From the NCBI GenBank assembly GCA_017379935.1, contig JAFNVC010000021.1:1-48099 (forward strand): a stretch of DNA of 48,099 nt, read 5' to 3'. The notes under the pieces were generated by a model, which was not told the origin of the DNA, did no database searches, and saw only the letters and a program-made list of their open reading frames with translations. A program made the translations under genes and the position numbers. This document shows positions 9,444 through 18,054 of the stretch, piece after piece (the stretch's first letter is position 1; each line of letters begins with the position of its first letter). Source of the stretch: Clostridia bacterium (lineage in GTDB: Bacteria; Bacillota; Clostridia; Oscillospirales; Acutalibacteraceae).

Positions 9444-10793
9444 TTATTTTTTGATTTTCTTAATCTGCACCGCGCTCCAGAGGATTATCAATGCTGCCGA
9501 AGCTGTGACAAGAATATTGTGAATCATACCGATGCTTGTGTAGTTCTGATACTCCGCACAGCCGATGAACATATATGCGATGTAAACGTATACCGTGAAG
9601 CAGGGGAGAGCAGCCGCGCAGAATTTGCCGTAAGGGATTTTTTCGAGCGCACAGCCATATTTCTTGGCGATTACGGCAACGATTGCGATTGCAGCGATAA
9701 CGGAAATAATTGTGTAAATAATCATATTATCCGAATTGTCAAAGCGTTCAAGAACAGGTCTTACAACGCTGATGCCGATCATACCGATATAACCGAGAAG
9801 GAAGGTGAAAATTGTCTTTACCTTTTCGGGAAGCATAGCGAATGCCGGCTCGGGGATATCGTCCCTTTTCTTCATCATAACGAGGAAGGCTGTAATGATT
9901 CCGCCTGCGATGAAGCCGGTGAAATACTCCCAGAGTGACCATGCTGCATAGGTTTCGGGCACTGCATAGCCCTTGGCATCAAACCAGAAGAAGAGGTCAG
10001 CGAGCGTGATTGCGAATGAGAATGCACAGCAGGTAACGAGACCTGTAAGAGCCGCGCGCTTATCCTTGATAACGAAGCGTGTTGTGATGAGAACGGCGAT
10101 TGCGCTGATTGCAGAAGAAATTGTCATAATGCTCTGGAAATAGTTTCTGCCGGCAACGCTGATTCTGCCGAGTGCATCCTGAGTGAATTTCTTTGCCCAG
10201 GCGTCGTTATCAAAGTGCTTCATATATACATCATAAACGCTGTCCTCAATACCGACAAGCTTAAGGTCAGCCGCAAGTGCTTCAGCCGCCTCGGGCTGAA
10301 CCGCCTGAAGAATAAGGTGCGAAACGGTTGCCTTTGCAAGGTAGCCTACAGCGTAAAAGACTGCAACGAGAACAATAACGTGCCAGAGCTTCCATTGCTT
10401 GTCACTGTAGCCTCTGCCGAGCATAACACCGAATATCGAAGCCAGACCGAAGCCGAGACAAAGCATCATAAAGACACCCGACCACGGTGAGATTGTATAA
10501 ACTGTTCCGTCAAAATCAAGAACGCCTGTAATCTGCTTTAAAAGCGTTCCCCACGCCGGTACGGTCAGCATAAACGAAAGAGCGGTGAGTGATGTCCATG
10601 CAAGATTCATTTTCTTTCTTTCGCCGATTGCAACGGCAAGGAACAGAACGAACACGATTCCTGCATTAAGAAGTCCCCAGGATGAGCCCCATCCGTGAGT
10701 ACCGCGTACGCGCCACAGGAATCCCATAAGCAACGCGCCGATAATAACGACGGCTGTACTGTAAAGCTTTGATTGAGAATTATTTTTTACCAT
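9444..10793 (-). CDS. Uncharacterised polytopic membrane protein (449 aa)
   Basis: About ten to twelve hydrophobic segments are spread over the whole length, e.g. AVVIIGALLMGFLW, AGIVFVLFLAVAIG, GVFMMLCLGFGLASIFGVML and FLLGYIGMIGISVV. The first loop carries RVRGTHGWGSSWGLLN, rich in Gly, Trp and His, a possible functional motif. A larger soluble loop of about 60 residues (about 165-225) lies between segments. I do not recognise the family; it resembles neither a typical MFS transporter nor an ABC permease. It has its own promoter at 10814-10842 and a clear ribosome site (AGGAGGGATATT). No partner gene hints at its substrate. Confidence 0.8.
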   Translation of the reverse strand: MVKNNSQSKLYSTAVVIIGALLMGFLWRVRGTHGWGSSWGLLNAGIVFVLFLAVAIGERKKMNLAWTSLTALSFMLTVPAWGTLLKQITGVLDFDGTVYTISPWSGVFMMLCLGFGLASIFGVMLGRGYSDKQWKLWHVIVLVAVFYAVGYLAKATVSHLILQAVQPEAAEALAADLKLVGIEDSVYDVYMKHFDNDAWAKKFTQDALGRISVAGRNYFQSIMTISSAISAIAVLITTRFVIKDKRAALTGLVTCCAFSFAITLADLFFWFDAKGYAVPETYAAWSLWEYFTGFIAGGIITAFLVMMKKRDDIPEPAFAMLPEKVKTIFTFLLGYIGMIGISVVRPVLERFDNSDNMIIYTIISVIAAIAIVAVIAKKYGCALEKIPYGKFCAAALPCFTVYVYIAYMFIGCAEYQNYTSIGMIHNILVTASAALIILWSAVQIKKIKK

Positions 10794-10813
10794 AATATCC
10801 CTCCTATATTTGG

Positions 10814-10842
10814 ATTATAGCACAATAATCATAAGATATCAA
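10814..10842 (-). promoter_or_regulatory. Promoter of the 449-aa membrane protein
   Basis: Minus-strand TTGATA (10837-10842) and TATAAT (10814-10819) with a 17-base spacer. Confidence 0.75.
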
Positions 10843-10855
10843 CAAGTATGTTTTG

Positions 10856-10884
10856 TTGACAAAAAAGCCGCGGTATAGTATAAT
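10856..10884 (+). promoter_or_regulatory. Promoter of the tarI/tarJ-like operon
   Basis: TTGACA (10856-10861) and TATAAT (10879-10884) with a 17-base spacer, a consensus housekeeping promoter 14 bp from the divergent one at 10814-10842. Confidence 0.85.
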
Positions 10885-10920
10885 TTTATCGGTGAAAATT
10901 TTGAAAAGAGGTAATGTTTT

Positions 10921-11628
10921 ATGAATATAGCAGTTGTTCTTGCAGGCGGCTCAGGCAGCCGTATGGGTATGGTTGACAGACCCAAGCAGTTTATTGACAT
11001 TTACGGCAAGCCTGTAATTATCCACACTCTTGAGGCATTTGAAATAAATGAAAAGATCGATGCAATCTGTGTCGTATGCGTCAAGGAGTGGCAGGATGAT
11101 CTCTCACTCTGGCTCAAGGAGTACGATATCCGCAAGGTGCGCTGGATTGCGAATGCAGGCGCATCACGTCAGGAATCATCTCTTAATGCGCTCGATGCAA
11201 TCAAGGAGGTCTGCGGTGACGACGATTACGTTATCATCCACGATGCGGCAAGACCCCTTATTTCACAGAAGATTATCAATGAAAATATCGTCAAGGTGCG
11301 CGAATACGGTGCCTGCGATACGGTCGTTCCCGCTCACGATACAATCATCAGAAGCATTGACGGTGATACTCTCGACTCAATCCCTGCCCGTAAGGAGCTT
11401 TATATGGGCCAGACACCGCAGTCCTTTAAGTATTCTATCGTAAGAAAGGCTTATGACGATTACTTCGCACTTCCCGAAAACGAGCGTCCCGAAATGACAG
11501 ACGACTGTGGCCTTGTTCTGCACAGCGGTGTTAAAATCGGAATGGCAATGGGTGATAAGCTCAATATGAAGATTACAACGATGGAGGACTTGCTTCTTGT
11601 TAAGTCTATCGTAAGAACAGGCAGATAA
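10921..11628 (+). CDS. tarI: D-ribitol-5-phosphate cytidylyltransferase (TarI-like; IspD superfamily)
   Basis: A 235-residue cytidylyltransferase of the IspD/TarI fold. It shows the CTP-binding glycine-rich motif LAGGSGSRMG near residue 8, RPKQF, HDAARPL around residue 122, and the late TDDCGLV region. Sequence alone does not cleanly separate IspD (MEP pathway) from TarI (CDP-ribitol). The next gene, 12 bases downstream, is a TarJ-like dehydrogenase, and this pairing is characteristic of CDP-ribitol synthesis, so TarI is preferred. CDP-ribitol feeds teichoic-acid or capsule polymers, but no polymerase gene is in the window. Promoter and GAGG ribosome site are clear. Confidence 0.8.
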   Translation: MNIAVVLAGGSGSRMGMVDRPKQFIDIYGKPVIIHTLEAFEINEKIDAICVVCVKEWQDDLSLWLKEYDIRKVRWIANAGASRQESSLNALDAIKEVCGDDDYVIIHDAARPLISQKIINENIVKVREYGACDTVVPAHDTIIRSIDGDTLDSIPARKELYMGQTPQSFKYSIVRKAYDDYFALPENERPEMTDDCGLVLHSGVKIGMAMGDKLNMKITTMEDLLLVKSIVRTGR

Positions 11629-11640
11629 GGAGGTATTATC

Positions 11641-12687
11641 TTGTTTGCTAAAAGCTACAAAATAACCGAGCCGAAAAGATTTGAAATTTTCGTTGAGGAT
11701 ATTCAGAATAACGATGTACTTGTGCGTCCCGAATATCTCGCGGTCTGCAAGGCAGATATCCGCTATTACCTCGGCAACAGAAGCCTCAACGTGCTTAAAA
11801 GAAAGTTCCCGATGAGCCTCATCCACGAGGCAACGGGCGTTGTTGTCAAGGATAAGAACGGCGTTTTTGAAGCCGGACAGCGCGTTGTTATGCTCCCGTG
11901 CCGTAAGGCTGATGACTGCGACGGTACAAAGTGCGACGAATGCGTAAGAGACAATCCTCATCTTCTTGATAACTACTGTCCCGATTCAAAGTTCTGCTCA
12001 AGCAATTTTGACGGCTTCAGTAAGGAGCTTATGGATATCGCTGCAGATTATCTTGTTCCGATTCCCGAGGAGGTCGGCGCGGAGGCTGTTTTCTCAGAGC
12101 TTATCTCTGTCGGCTGCTGTGCGCTCAGACGTGCGGGACTTGACAAGTCCAATGCGCCGAAGAATATCGCCATCTGGGGCGACGGTATTATGGGATATAT
12201 CATTGCACTTGTTGCAAAATACAGCCTCGGCTGTGAGGTTGATGTTATCGGACTTAGCAAAGAAAAGCTTGCCGAGTTTGATTTTGCAAACATCTATTAT
12301 TCAAACGATATTGAGGATTTACCGCGTATGACAGTTGCTATTGAGGCTGTCGGCGGTAACGCTTCGGGTATTGCCGCAAATCAGGCTATCGATAAGCTTT
12401 ACTCGGGCGGAAAGCTCATTCTCTGCGGCGTTGCAAACGATAACATCCCGCTTAACACGAGAATGGTGCTCGAGCACGGACTTTCCATCAGAGGTACGAC
12501 AAGAAGCACCCGCTGTGATTTTGAGCAGGCACTCGAGCTTCTTAAAATCAAGGATTTCCGCGAGCGTGTACTCAGACTTCTTATCTCGACTGTTGAGGTT
12601 GACGATATCAAAAAATACTATGCGGTATTTGAAAAGGAATCAAAGTCAACGGCACTTGGCAAGAATATAATGAAAATATCATTCTGA
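11641..12687 (+). CDS. tarJ: Ribulose-5-phosphate reductase / ribitol-5-phosphate dehydrogenase (TarJ-like)
   Basis: A 348-residue medium-chain dehydrogenase of the zinc alcohol dehydrogenase superfamily, expected to reduce ribulose 5-phosphate to ribitol 5-phosphate for the cytidylyltransferase encoded just upstream. The N-terminal catalytic domain has Cys in AVCKADIRYY and a Cys-rich lobe (PCRKADDCDGTKCDEC). The Rossmann part has IAIWGDGIMGYIIALVAKY, a G-D-G-x-M-G variant of the usual glycine motif. The start is TTG at 11641 behind AAGGAGG. Tight spacing to tarI implies one transcript. The glycoside hydrolase downstream may be cotranscribed (18-base gap, no terminator seen). Confidence 0.8.
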   Translation: MFAKSYKITEPKRFEIFVEDIQNNDVLVRPEYLAVCKADIRYYLGNRSLNVLKRKFPMSLIHEATGVVVKDKNGVFEAGQRVVMLPCRKADDCDGTKCDECVRDNPHLLDNYCPDSKFCSSNFDGFSKELMDIAADYLVPIPEEVGAEAVFSELISVGCCALRRAGLDKSNAPKNIAIWGDGIMGYIIALVAKYSLGCEVDVIGLSKEKLAEFDFANIYYSNDIEDLPRMTVAIEAVGGNASGIAANQAIDKLYSGGKLILCGVANDNIPLNTRMVLEHGLSIRGTTRSTRCDFEQALELLKIKDFRERVLRLLISTVEVDDIKKYYAVFEKESKSTALGKNIMKISF

Positions 12688-12705
12688 TAAAAAGGCGTGA
12701 GATTT

Positions 12706-14682
12706 ATGCGTTTTAAACGACTTATCAGCTGCGGTCTTTGTGTACTTCTGGCTTTAATGCCGATGAGTATCACTGCGGGCGCGAGAGCAGATGAAGGAAG
12801 TACAGATTTCAGTATTTCCTCGATAGGGGATTTCACGGGCTCAGTTCTGAGCGTTATCTTCAGAGAATGGAATAAGCTGTTCAAGAAAAATGAGCAGACC
12901 ATTCCGACGCCGACAGTCAATTCGCCATCGTGGGAAAGCCACGGTGGCGAAATTATTGAAAATCCCCAACAGATAATAGAAGCTCAGAGTTGGGTTGCAG
13001 AAGAGGTAGTCTTTGAAAGTGAAAAGCTTTATGCAGACCCGTTCAACGATATCAGCGTTGATCTGATTCTTTTCGGAAACGGCAGAAAATATAAAATTCC
13101 TGCCTTCTGGGACGGAGGTAATGTCTGGAGGGTGCGCTTTGCGTGTCCGTCAGCAGGCGAATGGTATTTTACAACAGTCTGCACGGATGAAGAAAACTAT
13201 TCTCTTAATAACCGAACGGGTAAGGTTATCTGCTCGGAGTATGACGGTGAACACGACGTTTATAAGCACGGCTTCGTGACGGTGAATCAGGGCAAAAAGT
13301 ATTTTACTTATGATGACGGTACACCGTTTTTCTATCTCGGCGATACTCATTGGAGCCTCGGCGGTGAAACGACAGACATGGTGAAAACCATTTGTGAAAA
13401 AAGAGTTTCGCAGGGCTTTACGGTTATTCAGAGTGAGCCGATAGACGAGCTGTTTGATTTCGGGGACGGCATAGCCGAGAACGATATGGCAGGTCTTCAC
13501 CGTTATGACGAGAAATTTGCGATTATCGCAGAAAACGGACTTACCCACGCGAATGCTCAGTTCTTCTTCCCTTATTCTATGGAGTTGCTGATAAATAATT
13601 TCGGCGGTGTTACCGAAAACGGTGAGATGTCGGTGGGCGTCAAGGCTTATCTTGAAAAGATATCCCGCTATTGGGTTGCAAGGTACGGTGCTTATCCCGT
13701 TATCTGGACACTCGGCCAGGAGGTCGATAACGATTTCTACTGGAGTGACACCAATCACCCAATGTGGAGCTATAAAAACAATCCGTACAAGCTCGTAGCG
13801 GAATATGTTGCAAAATATGATGCTTATGACCATCCGCTTTCTGCGCATCAGGAAAATACAGGCGCTACCGCTGCTTACGGTAACGGCGAGGGTGTCTCGG
13901 AAACATGCACGGTGTATAACAAAAACGCGTTGCCCTCAGCCTTCCGTGATGTAAAGGAGCATAACTTCTATGCGGCGCAATGGTCACCGTCAAAAACCGA
14001 GCAGACGGATTTCTGTGTTGAAAAGGATTTATGGTACAATTCTCAGGGAAAGCCTGTAATAAATTACGAGGGACAGTACTGCTACCTCTGGACGAAGAAT
14101 TTCGGCGCAAGAATGCAGGGCTACCTTGCCTTCCTTAACGGTATGTACGGCTACGGCTGGGGCGGTCACGATACGTGGAGCTACCTCAATATCTATGATG
14201 AAGAAAACGATAGCTCGGACGGTGTTGATACAATCACAAGTGAAGAAAAAATAAACGCAACCTGGCAGGATGCACTTGAATATGCAAGCTCGTATCAGGT
14301 CGGATATATGCGTGATTTTCTTGAAACAACACAGTGGTATAACCTTATACCGCGATTCGACAATAAATCGTATTTCATTCCCTCGGGTAAAGTGTACTAT
14401 ACTTATGCAAGCAACGCCGACAATTCGGAAATCGTGATTTATTTCTATTCGTTCACGGATGAATCGGTTGCAGAAAAGGCAAACACGAGACGCAAGGGCG
14501 GAATAAAAACGGGCGTTGTCGGCAACCTCGAGCCGGGTGCAAGCTATACCTATCAATGGTTTGATCCGATTTCGGGCGAGCTTTCCGAAAAAACGGAGTT
14601 CACGGCAACTGTTTTCGGTACTGCTTGTCCCGGAAACAAGCCAAAGGCAACGGATATGGCTCTGCTCATTCAAAAGGTATAA
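12706..14682 (+). CDS. Secreted DUF5060/DUF4038 glycoside hydrolase (apiosidase-like, GH140-type)
   Basis: Starting at ATG 12706, the protein has a signal peptide (CGLCVLLALMPMSITAGARA). A DUF5060-type beta domain covers about residues 85-170, and a DUF4038 TIM barrel follows (DGTPFFYLGDTHWSL, TVIQSEP, VIWTLGQEVDND). The C-terminal region resembles the collagen-binding-like beta domain. Glu339 in LGQEVDN and Glu455 in INYEGQY are the best catalytic candidates. DUF4038 includes apiosidases acting on pectin side chains, but specificity cannot be assigned here. A GTG at 12697 is in frame but has worse ribosome spacing. No anchor motif is visible, so the enzyme is probably released. Confidence 0.82.
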   Translation: MRFKRLISCGLCVLLALMPMSITAGARADEGSTDFSISSIGDFTGSVLSVIFREWNKLFKKNEQTIPTPTVNSPSWESHGGEIIENPQQIIEAQSWVAEEVVFESEKLYADPFNDISVDLILFGNGRKYKIPAFWDGGNVWRVRFACPSAGEWYFTTVCTDEENYSLNNRTGKVICSEYDGEHDVYKHGFVTVNQGKKYFTYDDGTPFFYLGDTHWSLGGETTDMVKTICEKRVSQGFTVIQSEPIDELFDFGDGIAENDMAGLHRYDEKFAIIAENGLTHANAQFFFPYSMELLINNFGGVTENGEMSVGVKAYLEKISRYWVARYGAYPVIWTLGQEVDNDFYWSDTNHPMWSYKNNPYKLVAEYVAKYDAYDHPLSAHQENTGATAAYGNGEGVSETCTVYNKNALPSAFRDVKEHNFYAAQWSPSKTEQTDFCVEKDLWYNSQGKPVINYEGQYCYLWTKNFGARMQGYLAFLNGMYGYGWGGHDTWSYLNIYDEENDSSDGVDTITSEEKINATWQDALEYASSYQVGYMRDFLETTQWYNLIPRFDNKSYFIPSGKVYYTYASNADNSEIVIYFYSFTDESVAEKANTRRKGGIKTGVVGNLEPGASYTYQWFDPISGELSEKTEFTATVFGTACPGNKPKATDMALLIQKV

Positions 14683-14685
14683 AAT

Positions 14686-14723
14686 AATAACGGATATAAA
14701 GCGAAAGCCTTATATCCGTTATT
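14686..14723. terminator. Bidirectional terminator overlapping the PHP gene stop
   Basis: 14-bp arms AATAACGGATATAA (14686-14699) and TTATATCCGTTATT (14710-14723). The right arm includes the last codons of the minus-strand PHP gene. Confidence 0.85.
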
Positions 14724-15444
14724 TTAGCTTTGGTAAACTTTTGATGTAATCAATAACCGCCCTTGCGCTGCTTTCGGGCAGGTCGATTATATTTTCCGCA
14801 TCCTTCAGGTTTTCAAGGTAGTGCGCATCGGAATCGACAAAAACCTTCGCCCCGTCAAGTATGGGGTGATTTTTTACGAGCGCTTCTCTGTCAGCGTCGG
14901 CTGTCATCTCTACGGCATTGAAGCCCATATCCTCCGTTATCATACCAAGGTTGGAAATGACGCTGTAGGAGCTTCGGTCTATGTGTGCGGGGTAGCATAC
15001 ACCGCCGTAGCCTTCGACAAGCCCGCATACATTGCTGATGCTGACCGAGCTTGCAAGAGTCAGAAGAATTTCCTCCGTGCCGATGATATTGTCCTCCTCG
15101 TCCATAACCGATTGCTCACCGAAAATATCGGGGCGGTTCTTTACGGGCGGCATCGTCGTGTGAATGTAATCTGAAAAATTCATCGCACTCTCGCAGTCAG
15201 GGAAGAGGCATACAACGTGAACCTCCTCCGCAGTGCAAAGCTCCATTCCGGGAATGACCGTCAGCCCGATTGCCTCACCGACCTTTACCGCCGCCTCACA
15301 GTTGCGGCAGGTGTTGTGGTCGGTCAGCGCAATGATATCGAGCCCGAGAATCTTTGCCATATTCACAAGGTTATACGGTGTCATATCCGTGTCACCGCAC
15401 GGTGAAAGGCACGAATGAGTGTGAAAATCGTAATAAAGCTTCAT
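14719..15444 (-). CDS. PHP-domain phosphoesterase-like protein
   Basis: A 241-residue PHP-domain protein. Metal-binding motifs are in the usual order: DFHTHSCLSPCGD (residues 6-18), LTDHNTC (about 41-47), a central PAHIDRSSY and a terminal DSDAHY. Family members are metal-dependent phosphoesterases or polymerase-linked domains; the substrate here is unknown. The ATG follows the stop of the DRTGG gene in TAAAATG, implying translational coupling. This is the last gene of a five-gene leftward cluster also found beside hydrogenase genes in other Clostridia. A role in processing a signalling nucleotide is an inference only. Confidence 0.85.
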   Translation of the reverse strand: MKLYYDFHTHSCLSPCGDTDMTPYNLVNMAKILGLDIIALTDHNTCRNCEAAVKVGEAIGLTVIPGMELCTAEEVHVVCLFPDCESAMNFSDYIHTTMPPVKNRPDIFGEQSVMDEEDNIIGTEEILLTLASSVSISNVCGLVEGYGGVCYPAHIDRSSYSVISNLGMITEDMGFNAVEMTADADREALVKNHPILDGAKVFVDSDAHYLENLKDAENIIDLPESSARAVIDYIKSLPKLK

Positions 15445-15445
15445 T

Positions 15446-15772
15446 TTAAATCAACTGTGAGATAGCGGCAGCCATCTGATAGGAATTCTTTTCTGTCTGA
15501 AGGATGATAACGTCGTTCTGCTTTGCACGGTTAAGCGCGTCTGCATCGAGTGCGGCGTTTTCCGTCAGCACGATGCAGGCAACGTCTGCAAGCACAGCAA
15601 CTCCGATTGAGTTGATGTTGCCCATAACCGTCAACCATATATCACCTTCCTGCGCGCGCGACATAACCCAGCTGAGCAGATCACCGCAATAGCAGCCGTT
15701 AATATTTTTACTGAAATCCTCACCGCAAAGCACCTTAAGGTCAAGCTTTTCAATAAGTTCTTTTACGTCCAT
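15446..15772 (-). CDS. DRTGG-domain protein (second copy in cluster)
   Basis: A 108-residue protein built almost entirely of one DRTGG domain, the ligand-binding fold also seen in some CBS-domain and phosphotransacetylase proteins. Characteristic parts are VKELIEKLDLKVLCGEDF at the start and IACIVLTENAALD-like beta strands later. It overlaps the hydrogenase-like gene by 10 bases, so expression is coupled. It is paralogous to the 116-residue DRTGG protein that opens the operon. The ligand is unknown; pairing of two DRTGG proteins with an ATPase suggests nucleotide or phosphorylation sensing (inference). Confidence 0.82.
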   Translation of the reverse strand: MDVKELIEKLDLKVLCGEDFSKNINGCYCGDLLSWVMSRAQEGDIWLTVMGNINSIGVAVLADVACIVLTENAALDADALNRAKQNDVIILQTEKNSYQMAAAISQLI

Positions 15773-17097
15773 TTCAATTTCTCCTCATCTATACCGCGGA
15801 AGGGTACGGGAATTAGCTTATCAATATCGTTGTCGTTGAGCTCCGTTGAGGATGCCATTTCGTTACGGATACGGAAAATGCAGTCATCAACGCTCGCATA
15901 TCCGCGGACGATATCCTCTGCCAATGCACGGCAGGTCGGCGCACCGCACGTTCCGCAATCGAGACCGGGGAAGCTCTTGACCATTTCGGAAACCTGATTC
16001 ATAAGCTTCATCGAATCCGTAACATTATCGGCAAGCTTAAGGACAGAAAGCGGCTCAAGGGGATAATCCCAGCCGAGCTCCTTCGGGATGTCCTGCTCAA
16101 TATGATTGCACGAAACGGGAAGATATTTCTTGAGCGTTGTCAGCCTTGTCTTTGCTACAAAGTTGTTTGCAACGGTCAGACAACCGCCGACACATCCGCC
16201 CGTACAGGCGTTAAGCTCGATAAATTCAATGTCATTTAGCTTTTCGTCCTCAACCTCTTCAAGGATTTTTATAACGTTTTCGATGCCGTCTGCGGCTATG
16301 TATTTTTCGGTAAGTGATGCCGAAGCCTCACCGCCGCTTGCCGCCCAACCGACACCGATTCTGCCCGACTGCTCAAGGGCCTCCAGCTTTTCGCGGTCGA
16401 GCTTATCCATCTTCTGCACGAGAAGGGGATAAACCTCGCTTATCGCAATCGCACCGTTGACGTCGGTATGGTCAGCGGCGAGAGGTGACTTGATAGCCGT
16501 GATTTTTGCGGGGCAGGGTGTGATGAAAAATACGCCGATATCCTTATCGTCAAGTCCCGTTTTCTCTCTCGCCTCAATACGCGCAAGGCGTGCGGACTCA
16601 TCCATCGGCGTTTTGAGCGTGATGAGATTATCGATAAGCTCAGGATAACGGACACGGACGAGGCGGATAACTGCAGGGCATGCCGTGGAGATAACAGGCT
16701 TGATAAGATTCTGATTTTTAAGCATTCTTCTCGTTGCGTCGGAAACAATTTCAGCTCCCTTAGCAACCTCGAAAACGCTGTCGAAGCCAATCTGAAGAAG
16801 TGCTGTCAGCACGAAATTCACGTCATCAAGGTTGTTGAACTGACCGTAGAGTGACGGTGCAGGCAACGCGATTTTATATTTATACTCTTCGATGGATGAA
16901 AGAGGGTCGCTCATTGCTGATTTAGCGTGGTGCGGACAGATTCTGATACATTCACCGCAGTCGATACAGCGCTCGGATATAATCGTCGCCTTACCTCTGC
17001 GGACTCGGATTGCCTGAGTAGGACAGCGTTTGATACAGTTCATACAGCCGAGACACTTGTCTTTGTCAAGGCTAACTGAATGAAACACGGTACTCAT
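15763..17097 (-). CDS. Sensory-type [FeFe]-hydrogenase-like Fe-S protein (HydS-like)
   Basis: A 444-residue protein with two N-terminal 4Fe-4S ferredoxin clusters (Cys15/18/21/25 and Cys44/47/50/54), an [FeFe]-hydrogenase large-subunit domain (about residues 75-335) and a C-terminal 4Fe-4S motif (Cys381, 384, 389, 406). The H-cluster cysteines are retained: Cys140 (STACPA), Cys195 (TPCPAK, with Lys198) and Cys298/Cys302 (NACTGGC). The cysteine that relays protons in catalytic enzymes is Ala139. That substitution is reported for sensory HydS-type enzymes, so a sensor of H2 or redox state is more likely than a bulk catalyst. Genes for DRTGG proteins, an anti-sigma-like ATPase and a PHP protein surround it; hydEFG and hydABC are absent from the window. 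Confidence 0.85.
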   Translation of the reverse strand: MSTVFHSVSLDKDKCLGCMNCIKRCPTQAIRVRRGKATIISERCIDCGECIRICPHHAKSAMSDPLSSIEEYKYKIALPAPSLYGQFNNLDDVNFVLTALLQIGFDSVFEVAKGAEIVSDATRRMLKNQNLIKPVISTACPAVIRLVRVRYPELIDNLITLKTPMDESARLARIEAREKTGLDDKDIGVFFITPCPAKITAIKSPLAADHTDVNGAIAISEVYPLLVQKMDKLDREKLEALEQSGRIGVGWAASGGEASASLTEKYIAADGIENVIKILEEVEDEKLNDIEFIELNACTGGCVGGCLTVANNFVAKTRLTTLKKYLPVSCNHIEQDIPKELGWDYPLEPLSVLKLADNVTDSMKLMNQVSEMVKSFPGLDCGTCGAPTCRALAEDIVRGYASVDDCIFRIRNEMASSTELNDNDIDKLIPVPFRGIDEEKLKWT

Positions 17098-17121
17098 TTT
17101 GCTCCTCCTTTTCGGAATGTT

Positions 17122-17544
17122 TTATCTGTTGTAGATTTTAAGTGTGATTGTTGTACCGACACCGATTTCGGTATCGATTGTCATTTCGTCGGTATATTTT
17201 TTGATATTCGGCAGACCCATACCTGCGCCGAAGCCGAGCGAACGCACATTTTCGGGGGCTGTTGAATAGCCCTCCTGCATCGCAAGCTCAACGTCGGGGA
17301 TACCGGGACCCTTATCGGCAAGGACAACGGTTATGCATTCGGGTGTTATTGTAGAATCGATAACACCGCCCTCAGCGTGGATAACCATATTGATTTCTGC
17401 CTCGTATACGGCGATTGCCACTCTTCGGACGAGCGAAGCATCAAAGCCGAGGTCCTTGAGGGAACGCTTGAGCTTACCCGAGGCCTCACCCGCACATGTG
17501 AAGTCGTAGGCATTGACGTCATAATGCAGTTTTACTTCTTCCAT
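17122..17544 (-). CDS. Anti-sigma-factor-like ATP-binding protein (HATPase_c)
   Basis: A 140-residue GHKL-type ATPase domain like RsbW/SpoIIAB. The N box is visible (AVYEAEINMVIHA), as are the G1 box (VLADKGPGIPD) and the G2 region (GFGAGMGLPNIKK). The ATG at 17544 overlaps the upstream stop codon as TAATG, which fixes the start; a longer in-frame extension upstream is simply the overlapping DRTGG gene in another frame. RsbW-like proteins phosphorylate an antagonist on Ser/Thr. The partner here could be one of the two DRTGG proteins (inference). It belongs to the hydrogenase-like sensor operon. Confidence 0.85.
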   Translation of the reverse strand: MEEVKLHYDVNAYDFTCAGEASGKLKRSLKDLGFDASLVRRVAIAVYEAEINMVIHAEGGVIDSTITPECITVVLADKGPGIPDVELAMQEGYSTAPENVRSLGFGAGMGLPNIKKYTDEMTIDTEIGVGTTITLKIYNR

Positions 17545-17894
17545 TACTTTCCGCTGCCTCCTCGAAGACCGTGAGCGTAAAGCTTGCCGCAAGAGGTAAA
17601 CATTTCAAGGTCAGTTTTTATAAGCACGATTTCGCGTTCCTCAGCAAGGTCGATCATACCCATATCGGGCGATTTGCCGCGGACGAAAACGATACATTTC
17701 ATATCCATCATTTCAGCCGTTCTGACAACCTGCGGATTAACGAGACCCGTCAGCAGAACAGCCTGCTCCTTAACGTAAGCGAGAACGTCACTCATCATAT
17801 CACTGCCGCAGGCCTTGAAAACCTCGCGGTCAAGGAAGTCCTCACCGTAAACGATAGTGCCGTCAAGAATTTCTACAATTTCTTTTACCGTCAT
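17544..17894 (-). CDS. DRTGG-domain protein (first gene of the redox-sensor cluster)
   Basis: A 116-residue single DRTGG domain (VKEIVEILDGTIVYGEDFLD at the start, then LLTGLVNPQVVRTAEMMDM and IVFVRGKSPDM). It starts the operon after GGAGGGTTAAAA and is translationally coupled to the ATPase by TAATG. A minus-strand TATAAT at 17921-17926 is a plausible -10, with only a weak -35 (TTTTAC, 17944-17949). It is about 30-35% similar by eye to the second DRTGG protein of the cluster. The ligand is unknown. Confidence 0.83.
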   Translation of the reverse strand: MTVKEIVEILDGTIVYGEDFLDREVFKACGSDMMSDVLAYVKEQAVLLTGLVNPQVVRTAEMMDMKCIVFVRGKSPDMGMIDLAEEREIVLIKTDLEMFTSCGKLYAHGLRGGSGK

Positions 17895-18019
17895 TTTTAA
17901 CCCTCCATGAGAATTATTACATTATATGATACCATACCTTACGGTAAAAATCTACATAATTTTCTGTATTTTTAACTAAAAAATGTTAATTTTTAATGAA
18001 TATAGCCTTGCTGAATATA

Positions 18020-18048
18020 AAAATAAAAGGGACGGATTTCCGTCCCTT
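18020..18048 (-). terminator. Terminator of trpS
   Basis: AGGGACGG/CCGTCCCT stem (18028-18047), with TTTTATTTTT following on the minus strand. Confidence 0.8.
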
Positions 18049-18054
18049 AAATCT

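Noticed and set aside
13150-14673. Long minus-strand frames opposite the DUF4038 gene
   Set aside because: The plus-strand frame has a signal peptide and clear domains; the antisense frames have no recognisable motif or ribosome site.
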